Assembly (NCBI GenBank): GCA_023391955.1
Contig: JAEWAA010000161.1
Location: 1-7,891 of the forward strand
DNA length: 7,891 nucleotides
Origin: Bacillota bacterium
Lineage (GTDB): Bacteria; Bacillota; Bacilli; Paenibacillales; NBRC-103111
Direction of reading: 5' to 3'
Part shown: positions 1 to 6,695 of the stretch, one piece after another
Numbering within the stretch: position 1 is the first letter of the stretch
Layout: each line of letters starts with the position of its first letter
Made by a program: the position numbers and the translations under genes
The notes under the pieces: model-generated
The model's database searches: none
Told to the model about the DNA's origin: nothing
What the model saw: only the letters and a program-made list of their open reading frames with translations

Positions 1-506
1 TCCGCAGCCGGCCGGAACAGGCCGTTGTTATCGCCGTTAACCAGCCCGGCCGCAACTGCTGCCTCGACCTGGGTTGTGGCCCATTCCGGGATGGCAGCCG
101 CATCCTGGAAGACTGTTGGATTCCGGGGTGACTGTTGAAGCTTTTGGCCGCTGTAAACATATGCACGCAGCAGCATCAACACCATCTCGGTTCTGTTCAC
201 AGTGCGCTCCGGCCGGAGGGTCCCATCCTCGTAGCCCTCCAGGATACCCGCCGCTACTGCTGCGGATAAGGTACCTGCCGCCCAAGCGGGAATCCGGTCT
301 GCATCCGTAGCCTTCAGCTGCGGATCCTGCTGCGGCTCCAGCTTCAGGGCTCTGGCCAGCATAACGGCAAATTCCATTCTGTTCACCGTTTGGTCGGGCC
401 GGAAGCTGCCGTCAGGGTAACCATCGATGATGCCCCTGCCTGCCGCTGCCGCAACCGCCTGCTGAGCCCAGTGGTTCTGCATATCCGTCCACTTTGCCGG
501 CTCCGG
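1..506 (-). other. Second SLH triplet, third repeat truncated by the window edge
   Basis: Residues from about 1986 carry two full SLH repeats. They include WTDMQNHWAQQAV, GIIDGYPDGSFRPDQTVNR and GILEGYEDGTLRPERTVNR, with core motifs VNRME near 2029 and VNRTE near 2091. A third repeat starts at VFQDAAAIPEWA and ends at the window edge, just before its own core motif. This is the more canonical cell-wall anchor of the two triplets, and such triplets usually end a protein. Confidence 0.92.
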
Positions 507-3500
507 CTTGGTCCCGCCATCCGGCTTCACCAGCAGCACGGCAAAGTCGCCGGTCTGTTTAGTGGATACCGTGATCAATCCTTCCTTGGCTTCACCGCCC
601 AACTCCTCCCACTTGCCGGTGGTTGGATTCAGGCGGAAAATGGAGGGCTTTCCTTCCTTTATTATGGAAGTCTTATACGACAGGGTAATGGCAAGCGGTT
701 TGCTCAGGCCTTTGTTATCCTTCACCAGGATGGAGTATACCGGGCTCAACGCCGGGTAACCGGTCATTTCCAGCAGCTTCCGGTCCGCATTCTCCTTCAC
801 GTCCAGTGAGATGCCGCTGTCCTCCCCGGCGATGACGACTTTAATACCGGTGACGGAATCAATCGTCCGCGGAGCCGCAACCGGCGGAATGTAGCCGCCG
901 CCTGACGGAGCAGTGGAGGGCTCCTCCTCTTCTTGGCCGCCATCCCCTCCGCCATCGGGGGAGCGTACCGGCTCAGCCAGAGGCAGCCAGGAGAATACAT
1001 CCGCCAGCCGCTGAGCCGTTGCCAGCGCTTCTGCTCTGGTAATCTCCCCTTGAGGCACCACTTCGGCATCCGATCCCGGCTTGAGGATTCCTGTGGTCAA
1101 ACCGGCCTGCACATATTTCTTCGCCCAAGGGGTAATGCTGCCGCTGTCCGCAAACCCGGACAGGTCATAACCCGGCAGCGTCTTCAAGCGGTATTCATAG
1201 GCTTCCATAACCACGGCTGCCAGCTCTTCCCTTGTAACCACAGCTTCGGGGCTGAAGCGGTTGCCCGGAGTCATATCCGCCGGAATCAGCTGCTTGTAAC
1301 GTGCCGACTGGACAGCTCCGGCATACCAGGTTTCCCCGCTGACGTCCTCATAGGCATCGAGATAGACCGTATCCGCCAAACCGGCTGCCCGGTTGACCAA
1401 AGCCGCCCATTCCCCACGGCTGATCTTAGCTTCAGGATCATATCCGATACCGGACACTCCGTCCGCCTCCGCCCAGCGGGTTTTTATACCGGTGAACAGA
1501 TCGGGACTGTTCACACCGGTGAACTCCAGTCGGATAAAGTCATAACCGACATTCTTCAGCCAATCGTCCACCTTGCTCAGGTTTAGAGTCAGGGTGTTTT
1601 CACCCGTTTTCAAAAGAGAGGTATCGAAGCTCAGCACCCGGGTCCGGTAAATGCCATATTCGGCCCCCCGCATGGACGCCCCGGTATCGTCATCATAATC
1701 GAAGGGAATCGGGGTCAGCGACGTCCCGTTAATGGCCGACTCCAATGCCACATCCCCCCGGGTGGAGGAGAAGCCCAGAGTCAGGGCCGCTTTGCCTTGC
1801 GGTACACGGTCCAGATTGAAACGGATGGTATATACCGGCCGTTTGCCGCTTAAGGTTTCCGCCGGATGCCAGAAAAAGAAATCCTCCCCCGGCTCGCTTA
1901 CGCCGACGGTGTAATTCACGTCATTGGGGAAATACTCGTCATAACGCAGGAACTTATCGAATACGCGGTTATTCGTGCCTCCCTTAAATTCCCGGCCGGT
2001 ACGGTCCGGTGTACCAATCTGCCAGACCAGGTCTCCCAGCCGTTTGGGCTGCAGGGACAGCTTACCCACATCCGTTTCCTGCTCCGCCTGGACAATCACG
2101 CCGTCCTTGCGGATTTCCCCCAGCGTACCGTCCATAAACGCAAACAGGGTATAATTGCCGGGAGCCGCCTTGGGAATCGAGAACCGTCCGTCAGGTCGGG
2201 TATGGACGGTGTAATAGTTGGCTCCGAAGGGATTCTGCCAGGAGTAGTCGATATTGGGATCGGGGTAACAGAGAATCACGGTTGCATGGTGCAGGGGATT
2301 TCCCTGGTCATCCACAATTTGGCCGTTCACACTGCCCCGTTCCTTGTAATAAGTGGAGTCGGTAACCCAGCCGTATGGCCATTGGGCCTTCTCCTCCTGG
2401 GCCTTCCGCTTGGCGTCCACCCACATTTCCACAGAATTGGCCCCGGTGTTGGCATACATAAAATACGGGCCAAGCACCTTCTTGCCTGCTAAATATCTGG
2501 GGTCAGCAACGAAGAAGCCCTGATCGATATTCTGTATCAGCACCGGTTCATCCCAGGTTTCATGCCCCGCACCGAAATAATCCTGCAGCAGGCTGCCGCC
2601 GCTGTCGATAGCCGGCTGCACCACCCAAACGCCCTTGTCCTTCCCAGTGAAGCCGAAGGCGCCACTGCTGGGCAGATCATAGGCTTTCCAGGAATATTTG
2701 GCCCAGATATCCCCGTTCTCCAATTGGTAGGTTTCGTTGATGATTTCATTCTCGGCGATCTTCGCAAGCTCTGCGGGTTCAATCATCTGCCCCTGGAGGC
2801 CATCCGCAAAAATCCGGTAATCGAATTTGTCCGGATTTACCCGCATTTTGGTGGCAATATCGCCGATATAAGCGTCCGGGTAAGCAGCTTCCTTGTCTTC
2901 GACCACATAGTAGTAATAGCCCTCTTCGCCGGATCTGACCACATAGCGGATATCCAGGGCATAGGGCCGGGCATCCGTAGCGGAGGTTTTGAAGGATAAT
3001 TCCACCATCTCCGGCGTACTGGCAATCTCCGTGAAGGTGGTGACGGCTGCGGCATTTCCCAGGGCAGGGCCGTAGTTCGTCCCGTTGGAGGTCCAATATT
3101 GCCCGTTGTTGTTGTAGAGCTCAATGCCGTCGGATTTTTTGTAAGAAATGACATTGCCGAATTGCTTCCCCACCCCGATGGAAATGGAGATCAGGCCGTT
3201 GCTGATTTTGGCATAATCGCCCTCCCGGGTATAGGTGACGGGCAAATTCGCCGCCGAAGCCGATTTATAGACAGGAGCAGCGGCTAATGCGCCGATGACG
3301 GCTGGATCCTCAGGAGAAATACTGGTTAATGCGTTTCTGGCTTCCCAGCTCACATACCAGGTCTGGTTATGAAGCGCCTCTATCAATGCCCCAGTGGCCT
3401 GAGAGGCATCCGCCCCCAAACTGCCCAGCAGGGATGCGGCTCTTGCCCGGACCTGCCCGGCGGGAGAAGCCAAGGCTTCTATCAGAGCGGGAACCGCCTG

Positions 3501-6461
3501 CCGTCCTGCCTTCAGAAGCACATCATTGGCTTTATTCATCAGCATGTAGAAGGCTTCCGCTTCCGGCTCCAATCCCAATGTCCACAAGGACAAGGGAACG
3601 CTGCCTTCGTCGATATGCCACAGAGCATCCAATGTGGTAAGCCGCGTCTCCATATCATATGCGGGATTCCGCAGCTGGTCCAAAAGCAGGGGGACGGTGC
3701 TCTTGGCATCAGACAGCAGCTCACCCAGAATGGTGGCGCCGGTTTTCCGCTCTGCGGCACTGCCATTTTGGAGCAGGTCCCCAATAGCCCTGGCAGTGCT
3801 CTCCCGGTTTTGCCCGTTGACGGTAAGCTGGTTGACGATTGAGGTGCGGGCAAAGAAATTGGTTTGCGGGTCGATCAGCATTCCGAACAGCTCTTGATTG
3901 ATCTCCTTGCCAAAATGGCCCAAAATTCTGGCAGCTGTCAGGCGCACACCCCGCTGGTCATCACCCAGGGCCAGCCGCAGGACAGGAAGGATCTCCCTGG
4001 TGCCGATTTGCTCCAGCTGGTACAAGGCATCGCTTTTGGCGCTTTTGTTATCGCCTGTAAGGAGGGCCTGCAGCCTTGGAATATCTGCCGTAGTTAAACC
4101 GGTGTAGGCAGGCCGTTCCTCCTGATACACCCTGATATTATCCAGGGCCAGCGTTTCGCTGCCCGCACCGGAGCTGAGGTACAGCTGCCCGATGGTTTTG
4201 GACAGATCCGGCGTGGTGGTATACGTATCCGTAATATAATCCGAGGTGAAGAAGTTCAGCCCCTGCTGCTTCAACTGGCCGTCTACATACACATCATAGA
4301 ACCGTCCCGGGAAGTTGATGACAAACTTCAGATGATACCAGCGGTCCGCGGTATGCTTGACAATATTCAGCGAATCCTTGCCTGTGGTTTCCAGATAGAT
4401 GCCGTTTTTGCTCATGGTCATCCGGATGGAGGTGAAGCCTACGTTGGACTTCTTGAAGCGGATTTCCTGGCTGCCCAGCTTGGAGCCCTTGTAATCGAAT
4501 TCGATCACCGTTTGATCCGTATTCAGATCAAGTCCCTGGGTCAGAAACGGCAGTGTGGTAGTAAAGGCGCTGCCATCCGCCGGGTTGAAAATGTTCAGGA
4601 ATTTGCGGCTGCCGTCAGCGGCATATTCCATTTTGACCTTACTGCTGGCAGAAGGTACAGCCGACCAACCATGAACGGCTTCGGCGGAGGTACCGGCGGT
4701 GTATGGCTCGAAGTCCTCATCCACCGTAACCCCGTTGCGGAGCACCATGTTATCAATATATAGAGGACTGGAAGTGCTGTTATTCCGGAACGCAATAAAG
4801 CCGATCCGGTTGCTGTAAATCCCCTCCGGCAGAGCAAGGGACAGGTTGCCGCTGTGGTAAATCTCCGTTCCCTCTTGGCGGATGCGGACATGGTGGGTGG
4901 CCGTTTCCCCGGAAAAATCCGCGTACAGCTCGAACTTGTACCAGGCTGCAGGATCTACGGCTAGCGGTGTCCCGGCCAGATCACGGATAACGGTCTCTTC
5001 CGCGCCCACCGTATAGAAGAGCTGGGTACCCTTCACCTTTATCCCGGCAAAAGGAGTTTCATCCACTGCATCTCCGAAAAATCCGGCCGAAATTTCCTCC
5101 TGAAGATTGCCTCCGCTCCCGGCATTGGGAAGTCTCAGGCTGAATTCGAAGTACAGCTTTTCAGCCTGGCTGACCTGTACTGCTTTGCCCAGGATGCCCG
5201 TGGATTTGGCCGGGTCCTTCAGCAGCTCCGCATAATTTCCGGAGGTCCCCTGGAGAATCCGGACCGCGGGTTTATCTGTGCCCTTGTATGTCCAGTTACC
5301 GTAGGCCGCATCCTGCAGCGGCAGCGCAGAACCGGCCAGCCCCGGGTATTCGAAGCCTTCGGCGGCGTAGGGGGCATACAAGGCAGCACCCTTGTCCGGG
5401 GCAGGAAGATTCAAGTCCTTCACCACCTGCACGGTGATCCTGGCCTGAATATTGTTACTGTTCTTGACCTGGGGGAACCCGCTTACATCCAGCAGGCCAT
5501 TAAAGGTATACGTTCCCAGCTTATCGGGATTGTAATCGGTGCTGCTCCAGCTCACCGGCACCCCCTCCAGCCTGCTGCCATCGGTCAGCTCCACACCCAG
5601 CACGCCGGTAAGCCCATACACCACCTCGTTTACCGTCGTGCCCGGCAGCTTAAACAGCTGGTTTTCATAGACGGTGGTAATGGAGACTACATCCCTGATC
5701 TCTGCGGAAGCAGAGGCCTTGATGGTGAGATTATCCAGACCTGTGGTGAAGGTGCCCGCCCGGTTTCCTCTCAGCTCCAGTTTGGCAATGCTCCTCATGT
5801 AAGCTAAGCCGCTGATATCCAACTCATCGGCTGAATAGCGGTTTTGCGGATTGTTCTTATCGTGAATCTCGAAGGCTATTTTCTCCTCCTCAAAATCAAA
5901 GAGGACCTGTGCCGACAGCCAGCCGTCATAGGTGACGCCGGTTACAGTTTGTGTGGCGGAGAGGTCAATGCCGCTTTTGCCGGTATCGAACCGGATACTG
6001 CCATCTCCATGCTTCACAACACGGAACAACGGAGTCCCCTGGTCGCCCGTTGTGGAAGGATCTGTTGCCGCCCGGATCAGGAATTCACTGGACCTGGATT
6101 TGGCAGTAAGGGTGCCTGGCAGCCAATCGAAGGAAACCAGCACCTGCTCCGATGTGGTCGGAGCGGCAAGTGATTTGGCATAAGAACGGTCACCATCGCC
6201 TGTTCCGGACATCTCCAGATAGCGGTTTCCGTCCTCCGCCGTTTTGTTGATCGCATTCACATTTGCGCTGCCGTTAAGCTTAATAAATCCTCCTAACATA
6301 CCATCCTCAAAATCCGCCTGTTCCGTCAGTGTAAATGCTCCCGCATCCCCATTCGGGATGTTTCCCGCCAGAACCGGACCGGCCTGGGGCAGCACCAGCG
6401 CGGTCACCAGCAGCAGGGAAAGAAGCCTTTTGCAGCCTTTAGTAACTCCCACGACAGTCAT
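1..6461 (-). CDS. Giant SLH-anchored rhamnogalacturonan endolyase (PL4) with LamG-like modules and HEAT repeats; C-terminus cut by window edge
   Basis: One open frame of 2153 complete codons runs from the ATG at 6461-6459 to the window edge with no stop; I checked the frame at several points and found no frameshift. Modules in order, with approximate residues: signal peptide 1-32; LamG-like module 40-247; bacterial Ig-like domain 255-345; two more LamG-like modules 365-573 and 577-778; HEAT repeats 787-1047; polysaccharide lyase family 4 unit 1060-1647; first SLH triplet 1649-1830; Gly/Glu-rich linker 1830-1858; beta-sandwich domain 1859-1977; second SLH triplet from 1986. Known PL4 enzymes cut the rhamnose-galacturonate backbone of pectin (RG-I) by beta-elimination. 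SLH domains bind secondary cell-wall polymers, so the protein should sit on the cell surface. About 20 or more residues are probably missing, because the last SLH repeat stops before its conserved motif. The gene has its own promoter and lies downstream of, but separately terminated from, a GH2 gene. Family assignment is firm; the exact substrate is inferred. Confidence 0.93.
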   Translation of the reverse strand, partial: MTVVGVTKGCKRLLSLLLVTALVLPQAGPVLAGNIPNGDAGAFTLTEQADFEDGMLGGFIKLNGSANVNAINKTAEDGNRYLEMSGTGDGDRSYAKSLAAPTTSEQVLVSFDWLPGTLTAKSRSSEFLIRAATDPSTTGDQGTPLFRVVKHGDGSIRFDTGKSGIDLSATQTVTGVTYDGWLSAQVLFDFEEEKIAFEIHDKNNPQNRYSADELDISGLAYMRSIAKLELRGNRAGTFTTGLDNLTIKASASAEIRDVVSITTVYENQLFKLPGTTVNEVVYGLTGVLGVELTDGSRLEGVPVSWSSTDYNPDKLGTYTFNGLLDVSGFPQVKNSNNIQARITVQVVKDLNLPAPDKGAALYAPYAAEGFEYPGLAGSALPLQDAAYGNWTYKGTDKPAVRILQGTSGNYAELLKDPAKSTGILGKAVQVSQAEKLYFEFSLRLPNAGSGGNLQEEISAGFFGDAVDETPFAGIKVKGTQLFYTVGAEETVIRDLAGTPLAVDPAAWYKFELYADFSGETATHHVRIRQEGTEIYHSGNLSLALPEGIYSNRIGFIAFRNNSTSSPLYIDNMVLRNGVTVDEDFEPYTAGTSAEAVHGWSAVPSASSKVKMEYAADGSRKFLNIFNPADGSAFTTTLPFLTQGLDLNTDQTVIEFDYKGSKLGSQEIRFKKSNVGFTSIRMTMSKNGIYLETTGKDSLNIVKHTADRWYHLKFVINFPGRFYDVYVDGQLKQQGLNFFTSDYITDTYTTTPDLSKTIGQLYLSSGAGSETLALDNIRVYQEERPAYTGLTTADIPRLQALLTGDNKSAKSDALYQLEQIGTREILPVLRLALGDDQRGVRLTAARILGHFGKEINQELFGMLIDPQTNFFARTSIVNQLTVNGQNRESTARAIGDLLQNGSAAERKTGATILGELLSDAKSTVPLLLDQLRNPAYDMETRLTTLDALWHIDEGSVPLSLWTLGLEPEAEAFYMLMNKANDVLLKAGRQAVPALIEALASPAGQVRARAASLLGSLGADASQATGALIEALHNQTWYVSWEARNALTSISPEDPAVIGALAAAPVYKSASAANLPVTYTREGDYAKISNGLISISIGVGKQFGNVISYKKSDGIELYNNNGQYWTSNGTNYGPALGNAAAVTTFTEIASTPEMVELSFKTSATDARPYALDIRYVVRSGEEGYYYYVVEDKEAAYPDAYIGDIATKMRVNPDKFDYRIFADGLQGQMIEPAELAKIAENEIINETYQLENGDIWAKYSWKAYDLPSSGAFGFTGKDKGVWVVQPAIDSGGSLLQDYFGAGHETWDEPVLIQNIDQGFFVADPRYLAGKKVLGPYFMYANTGANSVEMWVDAKRKAQEEKAQWPYGWVTDSTYYKERGSVNGQIVDDQGNPLHHATVILCYPDPNIDYSWQNPFGANYYTVHTRPDGRFSIPKAAPGNYTLFAFMDGTLGEIRKDGVIVQAEQETDVGKLSLQPKRLGDLVWQIGTPDRTGREFKGGTNNRVFDKFLRYDEYFPNDVNYTVGVSEPGEDFFFWHPAETLSGKRPVYTIRFNLDRVPQGKAALTLGFSSTRGDVALESAINGTSLTPIPFDYDDDTGASMRGAEYGIYRTRVLSFDTSLLKTGENTLTLNLSKVDDWLKNVGYDFIRLEFTGVNSPDLFTGIKTRWAEADGVSGIGYDPEAKISRGEWAALVNRAAGLADTVYLDAYEDVSGETWYAGAVQSARYKQLIPADMTPGNRFSPEAVVTREELAAVVMEAYEYRLKTLPGYDLSGFADSGSITPWAKKYVQAGLTTGILKPGSDAEVVPQGEITRAEALATAQRLADVFSWLPLAEPVRSPDGGGDGGQEEEEPSTAPSGGGYIPPVAAPRTIDSVTGIKVVIAGEDSGISLDVKENADRKLLEMTGYPALSPVYSILVKDNKGLSKPLAITLSYKTSIIKEGKPSIFRLNPTTGKWEELGGEAKEGLITVSTKQTGDFAVLLVKPDGGTKPEPAKWTDMQNHWAQQAVAAAAGRGIIDGYPDGSFRPDQTVNRMEFAVMLARALKLEPQQDPQLKATDADRIPAWAAGTLSAAVAAGILEGYEDGTLRPERTVNRTEMVLMLLRAYVYSGQKLQQSPRNPTVFQDAAAIPEWATTQVEAAVAAGLVNGDNNGLFRPAA
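972..1517 (-). other. First SLH triplet (divergent)
   Basis: Residues about 1649-1830 hold three SLH-type repeats. Their conserved helix motifs are ISRGE near residue 1682, VTREE near 1744 and ITRAE near 1809. The first two depart from the usual TRAE core. This triplet directly follows the lyase domain and is separated from the second triplet by a flexible acidic linker and a beta-sandwich. Confidence 0.8.
1521..3284 (-). other. Complete PL4 rhamnogalacturonan lyase unit (catalytic, FnIII-like and CBM-like domains)
   Basis: The catalytic beta-sandwich covers residues about 1060-1372. It contains MRVNPDKFDYR (R1207), WAKYSW (K1255), GAGHETW (H1300), GPYFMYANTG and WPYGWV (W1361). PL4 enzymes use a Lys and a His in comparable segments, so K1255 and H1300 are the catalytic candidates. 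Domain II (about 1374-1472) is the FnIII-like carboxypeptidase-regulatory-type fold with VNGQIVDDQGNPL and DGRFSIPKAAPGNYTL. Domain III (about 1474-1647) is CBM-like and opens with the family signature VWQIGTPDRTGREF (W1480, D1486, R1487), followed by DVNYTVGVSEPGEDFFF. All three domains are in frame and complete, so activity is plausible. Confidence 0.9.
3321..4103 (-). other. HEAT / PBS-lyase-like repeat solenoid
   Basis: Residues about 787-1047 form about six helical repeats. The clearest carry DDQRGVRLTAARILGHFG and GQVRARAASLLGSLGADA, which match the HEAT pattern of an Asp or Gly turn, VR, then a small-residue helix ending LG..G. The block lies between the LamG-like modules and the catalytic unit. 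It may act as a rigid spacer or a protein-binding surface; nothing in the sequence decides which. Confidence 0.85.
4128..6347 (-). other. Three LamG-like modules with an Ig-like domain inserted after the first
   Basis: Residues about 40-778. Each of the three modules opens with an acidic-Phe motif (ADFEDG, EGFEYPG, EDFEPY) and closes with a matching strand motif (LDNLTI with D243, IDNMVL with D570, LDNIRV with D774). This marks them as related jelly-roll folds of the concanavalin-A/LamG type, which often bind polysaccharide. Residues 255-345 lie between modules one and two. They read like a bacterial Ig-like group 4 domain: a Val-rich start, LPGTTV, then VPVSWSS and LGTYTFNG. Carbohydrate binding is inferred from the fold and was not shown by specific residues. 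Confidence 0.65.
6366..6461 (-). other. Sec signal peptide of the giant lyase
   Basis: Residues 1-32 have a basic n-region (K8, K11, R12), a hydrophobic core of mainly Leu and Val (L13-L24) and a c-region ending VLA, followed by G33. This fits signal peptidase I cleavage between A32 and G33. There is no lipobox cysteine near the cleavage site (the only Cys is residue 10), so a lipoprotein is unlikely. Export agrees with the C-terminal SLH domains. Confidence 0.85.
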
Positions 6462-6463
6462 AA

Positions 6464-6470
6464 CCTCCTT
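6464..6470 (-). promoter_or_regulatory. Shine-Dalgarno AAGGAGG of the giant lyase
   Basis: The minus strand reads CTAAGGAGGTTATG. The AAGGAGG is a near-perfect match to the 16S anti-SD, but only two bases separate it from the ATG at 6461-6459, against a usual five to nine. The in-frame GTG at codon 4 (6452-6450) would have an 11-base gap. I keep the ATG because it is the better start codon and gives a normal signal peptide, but the true start could be codon 4; the mature protein would be the same. Confidence 0.75.
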
Positions 6471-6489
6471 AGTGAATTGATTTCATTTT

Positions 6490-6503
6490 TTAAAACGCTT
6501 ACA
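6490..6503 (-). promoter_or_regulatory. Candidate cre site (CcpA operator)
   Basis: The minus strand reads TGTAAGCGTTTTAA. Against the cre consensus TGWAANCGNTNWCA every constrained position matches except the penultimate C. It lies about 10 to 24 bases downstream of the expected transcription start and ends 28 bases before the ATG, a position from which CcpA would block transcription. This suggests repression of the lyase gene when a preferred sugar is present, as is common for pectin and other polysaccharide genes in Bacillota. Confidence 0.65.
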
Positions 6504-6519
6504 AATTCATTGCAGTCAA

Positions 6520-6548
6520 ATTGTACGTTCTGCCCCAATTGCCATCAA
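6520..6548 (-). promoter_or_regulatory. Sigma-A type promoter of the giant lyase
   Basis: On the minus strand a -35 box TTGATG (6548-6543) is followed after exactly 17 bases by a -10 box TACAAT (6525-6520). These match TTGACA at four of six and TATAAT at five of six positions, with ideal spacing. Transcription should start near 6513, giving a leader of about 50 bases that contains the cre site and the Shine-Dalgarno. It lies downstream of the GH2 terminator, so the lyase can be expressed independently. Confidence 0.65.
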
Positions 6549-6566
6549 CCGTACTTTCTTGCGGCC

Positions 6567-6632
6567 AAAAAAGACTGCGATAGCACTTTCAGGATATATA
6601 GGATAAAATCCCCTGACGAGAATGTGCAGTCC
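6567..6632 (-). repeat. Nested inverted repeat followed by a T run, just upstream of the promoter
   Basis: In minus-strand order, GGACTGC (6632-6626) pairs with GCAGTC plus T (6578-6572). Inside it TCAGG (6616-6612) pairs with CCTGA (6593-6589). The outer arm runs directly into a run of six T (6572-6567). The layout resembles a weak second terminator behind the GH2 gene, but the internal loops are large. It could also be a regulator binding region, since GACTGC occurs again on the minus strand at 6517-6512, next to the -10 box. Function is not settled. Confidence 0.3.
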
Positions 6633-6634
6633 GT

Positions 6635-6684
6635 AAAAAAACAGACAGCCGGAGTCCGCTGGAAGCGGGCCGTACTGTCTGTTT
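6635..6684 (-). terminator. Rho-independent terminator of the GH2 gene
   Basis: In transcript order the arms AAACAGACAG (6684-6675) and CTGTCTGTTT (6648-6639) pair over ten bases. An inner stem GCCCGCT/AGCGGAC (6670-6664 with 6660-6654, one G-U pair) closes on a TCC loop. The 3' arm merges into a run of seven T (6641-6635). It starts 11 bases after the TAA at 6698-6696, so it should end the upstream transcript before the lyase promoter. Confidence 0.9.
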
Positions 6685-6695
6685 GGTGTGGATTA

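Noticed and set aside
933..1586. Long plus-strand open frame of about 217 codons
   Set aside because: It lies opposite the SLH-coding region, whose minus-strand frame is clearly recognisable. Its own translation shows no domain or convincing ribosome binding site. It is a shadow of a GC-rich coding strand.
1866..2492. Long plus-strand open frame of about 208 codons
   Set aside because: It is antisense to PL4 domains II and III, whose signatures (VWQIGTPDR, WPYGWV) fix the minus strand as coding. No independent coding evidence was seen.
6469..6486. Five-codon leader ORF (MKSIH) whose stop overlaps the Shine-Dalgarno
   Set aside because: It has no ribosome binding site of its own and no attenuator-like structure after it; a chance occurrence is likely.
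6514..6519. TTGACT as an alternative -35 box
   Set aside because: It matches TTGACA at five of six positions, but nothing at 16-18 bases downstream resembles TATAAT well. The TTGATG/TACAAT pair just upstream has ideal spacing.
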